DNA of 12,566 bases. It comes from an uncultured Oscillospiraceae bacterium. Its GTDB lineage: Bacteria > Bacillota > Clostridia > Oscillospirales > Oscillospiraceae. The stretch is taken from the NCBI GenBank assembly GCA_958436045.1, contig CAUBIP010000053.1, positions 1 to 12,566 on the forward strand, written 5' to 3'. Below, piece after piece: positions 4,615 to 11,631 of this stretch; position 1 is the stretch's first letter; each line of letters starts with the position of its first letter. A program made the translations under genes and the position numbers. Under the pieces are notes generated by a model. It did not search any database and was not told the origin of the DNA. It saw only the letters and a list, made by a program, of their open reading frames with translations.

Positions 4615-5505
4615 TTATTTTTTCTCCTCCAGGCTGCGCCGGAGTGCGCCGATCTCCTGGGGTGAGAAGTGATAGACCTTGTCACAGAATTGGCATGTCA
4701 CCTCCATTGGCTCGCCCTCCTCTTCGATGCTCCGCAGCTCCTCACGCCCCAAGCTGATGAGGGCCGTACGGACCCGCTCCGCGCTGCAGTAGCAGCGATA
4801 GCACACCGGGGCCTCTTCCAGGAATTCCACTGTAAAGTCCGCCAGAACGGCGCTGAGTAGCCTCTGGGGCGTCATACCGCCCTCCATCGCCGGGGTCACG
4901 GCACCCAGCGCCTTGATGCCCGCTTCAATGCGGCCAATCACATCCTCCGGCGCGCCGGGCAACAGCTGGATCAGATAGCCGCCCGCCACCTTGACCGACT
5001 GGTCCCGGTCGATCAGGACCCCCAGGGCGCAGGCTGTCGGGATCTGCTCGCTCGTGGCGAAATACGCTGTGATATCCTCCGCGATCTCGCCGGAGACCAG
5101 CGGGATCGTCCCGGTGTAGGGTGCCTTCATCTGCAGGTCACGAATGACCGTCAGTGTCCCCGTTTTGCCGACGGCAGCGCCGACGTCCAGTTTGCCCTTG
5201 TATTTCTCCAGCAGGGTGATATGCGGGTTCTGCACATAGCCCCGGACATTGCCCTCTGCGTCAGAAACTGCCATAACCGTTCCCAACGGGCCGCCGCCTC
5301 GAAACTGCAGTGTGACAGAGCCGTTCGGGACCTTCTGTGTATTTCCAATCAGCGACGCCGCGCTCAGCACCCGGCCCAGGGCCGCCGTCGCCGTCGGTGT
5401 CGTCTGATGCATTTGCCGGGCCTGCTCTACCAGCCCCGTCGAACAAATGGCGGCTGCCTTGACAAAGCCGTCTGCCGTGATGGCGCGGACGATATAATCT
5501 CTCAT
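4615..5505 (-). CDS. hslO: Hsp33 redox-regulated chaperone
   Basis: A 296-residue protein of the usual Hsp33 length. It is a cytoplasmic holdase that is inactive when its four cysteines bind zinc. Oxidation forms disulphides and unfolds the linker, and it then protects unfolding proteins. The N-terminal domain (1 to about 220) has the family segments MRDYIVRAITADGFVKA, FRGGGPLGTVMAV and GNVRGYVQNP. The C-terminal redox switch shows C238-Y-C240 and C271-Q-F-C274, the CXC plus CXXC pattern with 30 residues between, and an extra Cys235. It starts 1 base after the methyltransferase stop codon, and its ribosome site GGAAGGAAG lies inside that gene, so translation is probably coupled. It is the last gene of the yerC-methyltransferase-hslO unit. 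I see no clear terminator before the tRNA promoter. Confidence 0.97.
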   Translation of the reverse strand: MRDYIVRAITADGFVKAAAICSTGLVEQARQMHQTTPTATAALGRVLSAASLIGNTQKVPNGSVTLQFRGGGPLGTVMAVSDAEGNVRGYVQNPHITLLEKYKGKLDVGAAVGKTGTLTVIRDLQMKAPYTGTIPLVSGEIAEDITAYFATSEQIPTACALGVLIDRDQSVKVAGGYLIQLLPGAPEDVIGRIEAGIKALGAVTPAMEGGMTPQRLLSAVLADFTVEFLEEAPVCYRCYCSAERVRTALISLGREELRSIEEEGEPMEVTCQFCDKVYHFSPQEIGALRRSLEEKK

Positions 5506-5506
5506 G

Positions 5507-6247
5507 CTACGCTTCCTTCCTCGCTGTGAAATAGATTCGCTGCTCCTGCTGGCGCGGCGGGATCATCTGCCCGTCAGCATAGGCGCGGATGGCCGTAAAG
5601 CCCGCCGCACGCAGGGCCTGCTCCAGCTCCGCCGGGGTATAGGCGTACTGCTGATGCTCCTCAAAGCTGCGCACCCAGACCTCGCCCCGGCGCTCAAACA
5701 GATCGACGCCGTAATAGCAGATGCGCGCCTGCTCGTCAAACTCCGTCCGCCAGACGCAGTAGTCGTCCTCCGTCTCGTCCAGGAATACCTGGCCATCCAG
5801 CGCCCGCAGCTTTTCCGTCGTGTTGATATCGAAAATAAACATGCCACCCGGCTTCAGGCATTCGGCCACATGGCGCATCATGCCGGCGCAGTCCGCCGGG
5901 TCCAGGATGTAATTGACACTGTCCAGCATACAAACTATCCAGTCCACCGGCTCCGGCAGCTCCAGTTTGCACATGTCCTGGCAGACGAAATACGGTGGAT
6001 TCTCCATCTGCATGGCCTTCTCCGCCGCCTGGGTCAGCATCTCCTCCGAGAGGTCTACGCCATAGACCCGGTAACCCTGGGCTGCTAGGCGGACAGACAG
6101 CGACCCTGTCCCGCAAGCCAAGTCGACCACCGTCTCCGGGTGCAGACCGGCATCCGCCAAAAGCTGCTGCATAAATCGGAGGGCATCGTCATAGGCAATA
6201 TCGTAGGTCAGTGCGTCATAGGCCGACGCTAATGCTTCGTAGGCCAT
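5507..6247 (-). CDS. Class I SAM-dependent methyltransferase
   Basis: A 246-residue cytoplasmic methyltransferase with the Rossmann-fold SAM site: motif I VVDLACGTGS (40-49), the acidic residue after strand 2 in VYGVDLSEEM (Asp65), QDM at the adenine-binding position and LKPGGMFIFDIN (about 131-142). The N-terminal AYDALTYDIAYDD is common in these small clostridial enzymes. The substrate is not evident. The start is ATG 6247 rather than the in-frame GTG 6250, because GGAGGGGG (6262-6255) is spaced 7 bases from it. This ATG overlaps the yerC stop codon (TGATG), so translation is coupled. hslO follows after one base, which suggests a shared stress or housekeeping role. That is inference only. 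Confidence 0.93.
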   Translation of the reverse strand: MAYEALASAYDALTYDIAYDDALRFMQQLLADAGLHPETVVDLACGTGSLSVRLAAQGYRVYGVDLSEEMLTQAAEKAMQMENPPYFVCQDMCKLELPEPVDWIVCMLDSVNYILDPADCAGMMRHVAECLKPGGMFIFDINTTEKLRALDGQVFLDETEDDYCVWRTEFDEQARICYYGVDLFERRGEVWVRSFEEHQQYAYTPAELEQALRAAGFTAIRAYADGQMIPPRQQEQRIYFTARKEA

Positions 6248-6543
6248 CACACATCCCCCTCCAACTGGGCAAAGACCTTGTCATAGGTTCCCGTCCCGCC
6301 CAGCAGGCTCCGGTTCACGCGGCTGATCGTCGCGGAGCTGGCGCCGGTACGCTCGAGAATATCATTGTATTTCATCCCCTTGTGCAGCAGCCAGGCGACT
6401 TCAAAGCGCTGCTCCATGGCCTGCAGCTCCTGCGGGGTGCAAAGGTCCATAAAAAACTGGTAGCACTCCTGTTTATTTTGCAGCGACAGCACCGCATCAT
6501 AGAGCCGGTGCGACGGGTCGGAGCGCTTGTTGCGATTGTTCAT
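6247..6543 (-). CDS. yerC: YerC/YecD family TrpR-like regulator
   Basis: A 98-residue protein of the TrpR-related YerC/YecD family, small helical DNA-binding proteins. The first half (LYDAVLSLQNKQECYQFFMDLCTPQELQAMEQRFEVAWLL region, about 14-53) forms the helical dimerisation core. The helix-turn-helix is about 57-80 (MKYNDILERTGASSATISR). The start at ATG 6543 is set by a double AGGAGGAGG (6557-6549). Longer in-frame starts at 6564 and further upstream lack such a site, and 98 residues matches the family length. It is the first gene of a coupled three-gene unit. It begins 20 bases after a terminator-like hairpin behind ftsZ, so expression may depend on read-through. Its target cannot be read from this sequence. 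Confidence 0.92.
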   Translation of the reverse strand: MNNRNKRSDPSHRLYDAVLSLQNKQECYQFFMDLCTPQELQAMEQRFEVAWLLHKGMKYNDILERTGASSATISRVNRSLLGGTGTYDKVFAQLEGDV

Positions 6544-6576
6544 ATTGGCCTCCTCCTTCGCCATTCCGCCGGGCGG

Positions 6577-6622
6577 AAAACGAAAAAGCAGCTGCAGCAA
6601 ACCGCCAAAATTCGCTGCAGCC
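6577..6622 (-). terminator. Terminator or attenuator between ftsZ and yerC
   Basis: On the minus strand GCTGCAGC (6621-6614) pairs with GCTGCAGC (6598-6591) around a 15-base loop, extendable by one G-T pair, followed by TGC, TTTTT (6587-6583), CG and TTTT. It lies 20 bases after the ftsZ stop codon and about 20 bases before the yerC ribosome site. The long loop makes it moderate in strength. Confidence 0.65.
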
Positions 6623-6640
6623 ACTTTTTATCCCGCGCGA

Positions 6641-7747
6641 TCAGTCGCGGTTGAAGATCTTAAAGATCTCGTCGATATCGTTGACATCCTCCGTGGCGAC
6701 GGAGACACTGCCCTTGGCCTTTTCGCCCGCGCTGGTGAATGCGCCGGTACCGGGCTTTGCCTCTTCTGCCTGTGCAGGCGCTTCCCCGGCGTTTTTGCCG
6801 TCAAAGCCGGTGGCGATGACCGTCACGCGCATTTCGTCCTCAAACTCATCCAGGAAGGACGCGCCGAAGATGATATTCGCCTCAGGGTTGGCCGCTTCCA
6901 TGACGATATTGGCCGCCGTCTCGACGTCGTCCAGGCCCATATCCATCGCGCCGGTGACGCTGATGAGGACACCCGTCGCGCCGTTGATGGAAGTCTCCAG
7001 CAGCGGCGAGGAAACTGCCGCCATGGCCGCCTGCTCTGCCTTGTCCCGGCCGCTGGCGACGCCCATACCCATATGGGCCCGGCCCGCGTCCTTCATGACA
7101 GACGAGACGTCTGCAAAGTCCAGATTGATGATGACCCGCTCAGAGTAGCCGACAAGCTCAGAAATAGACGTCACCGCCTGCTTCAGGACATCGTCTGCGA
7201 TGCCGAAGGCGTTGGCAAAGGTGATCTTCTGGTCGGTGACATATTTCAGCCGGTCATTCGGGATGATGATAAGAGAATCGACCTTGTCGCTCAGGGCTGC
7301 GATCCCGGCTTCTGCCTGACGCATCCTGTTCGCGCCTTCAAAGCGGAAGGGCTTTGTCACAACACCAACGGTCAGAATGCCGGACTCGTGAGCCAGGTCT
7401 GCAATGATTGGGGCCGCGCCCGTGCCCGTGCCGCCGCCCATACCGGCTGTGATAAAGACCATGTCCGCACCCTCCAGGCACTTGGAGATAGCTGCCCGGG
7501 ACTCCTCGGCAGATTTCTTGCCGATGTCCGGCTTGGAGCCGGCGCCCATGCCGCCGGTCAGCTTTTCACCGATCTGAAGCTTGTTGGGGCACTTGGACTT
7601 GTTGAGGTCCTGCTTATCGGTATTGACAGCGACAAAATCCACACCGGTGATGCCGCTTGCGATCATTCTGTTAACAACATTATTTCCGGCGCCGCCGACG
7701 CCAATAACCTTAATATTTACAACTTTTTCTTCAAACGATTCGGACAT
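6641..7747 (-). CDS. ftsZ: Cell division protein FtsZ
   Basis: A 368-residue tubulin-like GTPase that polymerises into the Z-ring at mid-cell and recruits the divisome. The N-terminal nucleotide domain shows IKVIGVGGAGNNVVNRM (12-28), VNTDKQDL and the tubulin signature GGGTGTG (104-110). The T7 synergy loop NLDFADV (208-214, with Asp210 and Asp213) provides the catalytic aspartates that complete GTP hydrolysis in the next subunit. A variable linker (about 318-355, rich in Ala, Glu and Gly) follows. The C-terminal peptide IDEIFKIFNRD replaces the more common PxFLR-type tail, as in many clostridia, and would contact SepF or similar anchors because no ftsA is seen. The start is supported by AGGAGG 7 bases upstream. 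It has its own promoter. Confidence 0.98.
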   Translation of the reverse strand: MSESFEEKVVNIKVIGVGGAGNNVVNRMIASGITGVDFVAVNTDKQDLNKSKCPNKLQIGEKLTGGMGAGSKPDIGKKSAEESRAAISKCLEGADMVFITAGMGGGTGTGAAPIIADLAHESGILTVGVVTKPFRFEGANRMRQAEAGIAALSDKVDSLIIIPNDRLKYVTDQKITFANAFGIADDVLKQAVTSISELVGYSERVIINLDFADVSSVMKDAGRAHMGMGVASGRDKAEQAAMAAVSSPLLETSINGATGVLISVTGAMDMGLDDVETAANIVMEAANPEANIIFGASFLDEFEDEMRVTVIATGFDGKNAGEAPAQAEEAKPGTGAFTSAGEKAKGSVSVATEDVNDIDEIFKIFNRD

Positions 7748-7856
7748 ACGCTTTCCTCCTATGTATTGATCTTCTATCTATCACATGCAAAGCCAAATTG
7801 CCGCCGAATAATCTATAAAAGGGGATAAAACAGCTTGCGCAGAATTATACGCTTTT

Positions 7857-7885
7857 ATTCTATCGTGAAATTTCCCCAAGGTCAA
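7857..7885 (-). promoter_or_regulatory. Sigma-A promoter of ftsZ
   Basis: On the minus strand TTGACC (7885-7880), a 17-base spacer and TAGAAT (7862-7857). The start of transcription would be near 7850, giving a leader of about 100 bases before ATG 7747. A second TATAAT at 7849-7844 lacks a good -35 box. The promoter lets ftsZ be expressed apart from the upstream cluster. Confidence 0.8.
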
Positions 7886-7930
7886 TAGAAATTCGAAATT
7901 TTCACAAAATAAGTTGCTCTCCGCGACGAT

Positions 7931-9112
7931 TTAGCTTTCAAACGGGATAAACCGGGCAGTTTTCTCCTCCTGGAAGGTCAGATCCAACACACCGGATTCA
8001 TAATCATCGAGCTGCGCCACGGCGGCAAGCATATACTCGACCTTGTAGCTGAGATCCACCGCCGCACCAAAGTCCACCTCATACTGCGTTCCATAAAAAA
8101 CCTTGATATCGTGCAAAGACGCGACATTGATCTGCGTGACCCCAGCCGCACCGCTGCTCTCCAGTGCCTGCAGGATCTCCAGCGCCGTCTGCAGCCGCTC
8201 CTCGGGCGTCGCGTCGTCCGTTTCCTCCGTATTGGCCGCCGTAGCCTCTCCGCCGGATGTCGTATCGCCGGTCTGATCGCCGGAGGTCGCATCGCCGTTC
8301 TCACTGCCGGACGCCGTATCGCCGGTCTGCTGGTCCGTCTTGGCTGCTGCGCTGCTGGCGGAGATGGTAGCGCCCGCTTTGGGCGGGTCAACCTGGAAGC
8401 CCGTCAGCTGCAGATACCCGGCGGCCTTGCCAGTCGTCTCTTCCACGACGCGGCCGCTGCTGTTGATCAGCCAGTACGTCCCGTCCGAAGCCGCTACGGC
8501 ATAGGCCGTATCCAGCTCCTTGACCTCGATCCTGACCACATTGGGGAAGGCAACGCCGATGCGGACCTGGTCGATATACGGCAGCGCCGCGATGATCTTC
8601 CCAGCGGCTGCGCTTTTATTTACCAGCAGCAGCGCATCGCCCTTTTCGATCCCGGACGCATCCAGGACCTCCTGCTGGGTGTATTTTTCGTTGCCGGTGA
8701 CAGAAATGGTATTGACCCGGAAGAAAACGATAAAGCACAGAATCATCGCCGCCGCCAGTGCCAGTGTCGTAATCAGGCGGACACGGAAGCGATGGTCAAA
8801 CAGGCGGCCATAGGCCGGCTTCTTCGCCGGGCGGCGTGCCTGCCGCTGGACCGGACGCGTGCTGCGGCGGTGTTCTACCGTCTGACCTTCCGGCCGGGGC
8901 GCGCGTCGGTCTGCCGAGCGGGGCCGCTGCCGGTCCGGGCGCTTTGCCCGGGCTGTACCCGCTTCCCGGGCGGGGTTACTTTCCGCCGATCGTTTCTGCC
9001 GGGACCGATCCGGACGCTGCCGGTCCGGACGGCGCTGTGCATCCATGCGCCGGCGCTGCGTATGATCCCGGGGTGCCGGGCTTCTTTCCTGTCTCGGTTC
9101 GTTGTGCTCCAT
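7931..9112 (-). CDS. ftsQ: Cell division protein FtsQ/DivIB
   Basis: A 393-residue bitopic divisome protein that links the Z-ring to septal peptidoglycan synthesis through FtsL and FtsB. Residues 1-108 are a long, extremely Arg-rich cytoplasmic tail with repeated RPDRQRP units. A single membrane segment is at about 111-131. The POTRA domain (about 133-200) starts FRVNTISVTGNEKYTQQEV and ends VVRIEVKELDTAYAV. The beta-domain follows (YWLINSSGRVVEE, then DIKVFYGTQYEVDFG and YMLAAVAQL near the end). Residues about 257-303 are a low-complexity Thr/Gly/Asp/Ser/Glu insertion inside the beta-domain, longer than usual. ATG 9112 has GAGGA 4-5 bases upstream and GGAGG further back. It lies 57 bases after murA. 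Confidence 0.9.
   Translation of the reverse strand: MEHNEPRQERSPAPRDHTQRRRMDAQRRPDRQRPDRSRQKRSAESNPAREAGTARAKRPDRQRPRSADRRAPRPEGQTVEHRRSTRPVQRQARRPAKKPAYGRLFDHRFRVRLITTLALAAAMILCFIVFFRVNTISVTGNEKYTQQEVLDASGIEKGDALLLVNKSAAAGKIIAALPYIDQVRIGVAFPNVVRIEVKELDTAYAVAASDGTYWLINSSGRVVEETTGKAAGYLQLTGFQVDPPKAGATISASSAAAKTDQQTGDTASGSENGDATSGDQTGDTTSGGEATAANTEETDDATPEERLQTALEILQALESSGAAGVTQINVASLHDIKVFYGTQYEVDFGAAVDLSYKVEYMLAAVAQLDDYESGVLDLTFQEEKTARFIPFES
8200..8345 (-). repeat. Repetitive linker-coding region in ftsQ
   Basis: This part of ftsQ encodes the TGD/SGD-rich insertion. CGTATCGCCGGTCTG occurs at 8261-8275 and 8315-8329 (plus strand), and shorter CGCCGG units recur between. It is a place where copy-number slippage would lengthen or shorten the FtsQ linker in frame. 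Confidence 0.6.
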
Positions 9113-9138
9113 GAATCCTCATTCCTCCGGCTCCTGGT

Positions 9139-9161
9139 TTTCCCGGCGCCGGGCCGGGAAA
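9139..9161. other. Hairpin between murA and ftsQ
   Basis: TTTCCCGG (9139-9146) pairs with CCGGGAAA (9154-9161) with a 7-base loop and can be lengthened by GG/CC with one bulged T. No T-run follows on the coding (minus) strand, so it may affect mRNA stability or ftsQ translation rather than stop transcription. Confidence 0.4.
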
Positions 9162-9169
9162 CCGGATTT

Positions 9170-10456
9170 CTATGTAGTTTCGTCCCAAGCGTCACCCTGG
9201 GATGTCTTGTCTTGCAGGCGGACCTGGCCGCCCAATTGGCGCAGGCTCCAATCCAGCTGTTCATAGCCGCGCAGCAGATGGGAGATTCCGGTCAGCCGTG
9301 TCCTGCCCTCGGCGCTCAGGGCTGCGACAATGATCGCTGCCGCGCCCCGCAGGTCCTTCGCCTCGGCATCGCAGCCGTGCAGCGATGCCACACCCCGGAT
9401 GCGTGCAATGCGGTTGGCCACCTGGATATCCGCGCCCATGGCCTGGAGCGCCGCTACATGCTGAAAGCGATTTTCAAAGACCTGCTCCTCCAGGACTGTG
9501 ATGCCATCGGCCCGCAGCAGCGCCGCCATCAAAAGCGCCTGGGCATCCGTCGGGAAGCCCGGGTAGGGCGCCGTCCGCACCGGGCGAATGGCATGCAGCG
9601 GCCCAGCGCGCAGATACAGTGTCTCCGGGCCGGTGTCGATTCGGGCTCCGGCCTGCTGCAGTGCCTGCACCACAGCATACAGGTGCGCGACCCGCACACC
9701 CCGCAGCCGAACGCTGCCGCCGGTGGCCGCCGCAGCAGCCAGGAATGTCGCCGCTTCGATGCGGTCCGGCATAATGGTGTAGCTCGCATCGTGGGTCGGG
9801 CGGCTGCCAGTGATCTGCAGCACCGCTGTCCCGGCGCCCATGACGCTCGCGCCCATGGCCGTCAAAAAGCCCGCCAGATCCTCGATCTCCGGCTCCTTGG
9901 CCGCGTTATAGATCGTGACGGTCCCATGGCAGTTGAGGGCTGCCAGCATGATATTCTCCGTCGCACCGACACTGGGATAGGTCAGTGTCACCGTGGCCCC
10001 GTGCAAGGGGTCCGCCGCGACATATAGCTGCGGCGGCGCTTGCGTTACCTCTGCGCCCATGGCCTCCATCGCGGCCAGGTGCAGATTGACCGGCCTGCCG
10101 CCCAACGGACAGCCGCCGGGGGCATAGACCGCCGCCTCGCCGCAGCGGGCAAGCAGCGCGCCCAAAAACAGGATGCTCGAGCGCATGCTCTGCATGAGCC
10201 GCTGCGGGATATCGCACCGGCACAGCGGGTGGCTGTCGACTATGATCGTATCGCCGTGCCAGCTGACCCGGCAGCCCAGATAAGTCAAAATTTCCAACGT
10301 ATTGGCCACATCCTGCAGCCGGGGGCAATGGTGCAGCACATACTGCCCCTGCCGGGCTGCCGTCGCCGCCAGAATGGGCAGCACCGCGTTCTTCGCGCCG
10401 TGTACCCACACCTCGCCACGCAGCGGTGTGCCGCCTTCTACGATAATGCTCTGCAA
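9170..10456 (-). CDS. murA: UDP-N-acetylglucosamine 1-carboxyvinyltransferase MurA
   Basis: A 428-residue cytoplasmic enzyme that transfers enolpyruvate from phosphoenolpyruvate to UDP-GlcNAc, the first committed step of peptidoglycan synthesis and the fosfomycin target. Visible family marks are Lys22-Asn23 in HGAKNAVLPIL, the catalytic Cys116 in APGGCPLGGRPVNLHL (a cysteine, so fosfomycin-sensitive type), VTLTYPSVGATENIMLAA, and PDRIEAATFL in the second half. The length fits the family. The start codon is TTG (10456): no in-frame ATG lies near, and GGAGG (10468-10464) is 7 bases upstream. It sits between murG and ftsQ, where Bacillus has murB. Confidence 0.97.
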   Translation of the reverse strand: MQSIIVEGGTPLRGEVWVHGAKNAVLPILAATAARQGQYVLHHCPRLQDVANTLEILTYLGCRVSWHGDTIIVDSHPLCRCDIPQRLMQSMRSSILFLGALLARCGEAAVYAPGGCPLGGRPVNLHLAAMEAMGAEVTQAPPQLYVAADPLHGATVTLTYPSVGATENIMLAALNCHGTVTIYNAAKEPEIEDLAGFLTAMGASVMGAGTAVLQITGSRPTHDASYTIMPDRIEAATFLAAAAATGGSVRLRGVRVAHLYAVVQALQQAGARIDTGPETLYLRAGPLHAIRPVRTAPYPGFPTDAQALLMAALLRADGITVLEEQVFENRFQHVAALQAMGADIQVANRIARIRGVASLHGCDAEAKDLRGAAAIIVAALSAEGRTRLTGISHLLRGYEQLDWSLRQLGGQVRLQDKTSQGDAWDETT

Positions 10457-10506
10457 ATGATCGCCTCCGCACAGATGAGTTTCCCCATCCTATGCGCAGG
10501 CCCCGG

Positions 10507-11631
10507 TCACCGTGCCCGGGCCAGTTCTAAAATGATTTGATAAATGCGCTCCGCCGAATCGACGACGGCCATAGAAAGCAGCGCCTGCCGCATCTTGCCG
10601 CGCCGGTCTGGATCGGCCAGCAGCGCCTCGGTCTTCTCATAGAGCGTCTTGCCGTCGCAGTCGCGCTCCAGCAGGACCTCCGCCGCGCCCCGCTTTTCCA
10701 GAATGCGAGCGTTTTTTTCCTGGTGATTGTCCGTCGCGTTGGGGGACGGCACGATGATGCACGGCGTACCCGCCGCAGCCACCTCGTTCAGGGTGGACGA
10801 GCCGCCCCGGCAGATGATGACATCCGCCGCGGCCATCAGGTCCGGCATATTGTAAATATACTCGCGCATGTCGATATTCGGATGCTGCGCCAGATCGACA
10901 CCCAGCTGCCGGACGTATTCCGGCATCCAGCGCCAGCCGTAGGACCCTGTGGCATGGATATGCTGCCACGGGTCGTGGACCGACTCCAGCTTGAAAAACT
11001 CTGCAATTTTTTTATTCATCTCCCGGGCACCCAGGCTGCCCCAGCAGGAGACGACCAGGGGCCGTTCATCCAACCCCAGGGCCTGCCGGGCGTCGCGCCG
11101 CTTGCGGTAGATAAATTCCTCCCGCACCGGCATCCCGACGACCCGCACCCGGTCGGCGTTGGCGTAACACGCCTTGCTCTCCTCGAAGCAGACCATGATC
11201 CGGTCTACCCGGTCGGCGACCATCCGGGTCGTCAGTCCCGGGACAGCGTTGGACTCGTGCACCGCCGTGGGAATATGCAGCTTCGCGCCCTGCTTGAGAG
11301 CCGGGAAGCTGGCATAGCCGCCGGTCCCGACGATCACATCCGGCCGGAATTTGCGCAGGATCTTTTTGACCCGGCGCATGGCCCCAGCGATATTGGCCGC
11401 CGTCTTGACATTATGGCCAATGGCCGCAGGCGTCAGGCGGCGCTGGAAATTGGAGATCTTCAGCGTCTCCAAGCAGAAACCCTCCCGGCGGACCAGGGTC
11501 TCCTCCATCCCGCCGACGGCACCGATAAAGAGGATCTCGCAGTCCGGCTGCCGACTCTGCAGCAGCTTTGCCACAGCGATGGCCGGGTTAATGTGCCCGC
11601 CGGTCCCGCCGCATGTGAAGATCACTCGCAT
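10507..11631 (-). CDS. murG: MurG lipid II synthase (GlcNAc transferase)
   Basis: A 374-residue peripheral membrane glycosyltransferase (GT28) that adds GlcNAc from UDP-GlcNAc to lipid I, making lipid II. The start at 11631 is chosen because MRVIFTCGGTGGHINPA matches the family N-terminus and GAGG lies about 8 bases upstream. The longer in-frame reading to 11703 adds 24 atypical residues. Motifs: GGTGGHINP (8-16), VGTGGYASFP (101-110), HESNAVPG (125-132) and the UDP-GlcNAc loop CRGGSSTLNEVAAAGTPCII (274-293) followed by NATDNHQEKNA. The gene overlaps the 3' end of ftsW by 44 bases and ends 50 bases before murA. It passes its product to FtsW for export-linked polymerisation. Confidence 0.96.
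   Translation of the reverse strand: MRVIFTCGGTGGHINPAIAVAKLLQSRQPDCEILFIGAVGGMEETLVRREGFCLETLKISNFQRRLTPAAIGHNVKTAANIAGAMRRVKKILRKFRPDVIVGTGGYASFPALKQGAKLHIPTAVHESNAVPGLTTRMVADRVDRIMVCFEESKACYANADRVRVVGMPVREEFIYRKRRDARQALGLDERPLVVSCWGSLGAREMNKKIAEFFKLESVHDPWQHIHATGSYGWRWMPEYVRQLGVDLAQHPNIDMREYIYNMPDLMAAADVIICRGGSSTLNEVAAAGTPCIIVPSPNATDNHQEKNARILEKRGAAEVLLERDCDGKTLYEKTEALLADPDRRGKMRQALLSMAVVDSAERIYQIILELARAR

Noticed and set aside
8111..10027. Plus-strand reading frame of 638 codons opposite ftsQ and murA
   Set aside because: It spans two well-recognised genes on the other strand, is rich in Arg and Cys as expected for an antisense frame, and shows no domain. The similar frames opposite ftsZ (6527-7828) and murG (10537-11727) were rejected for the same reason.
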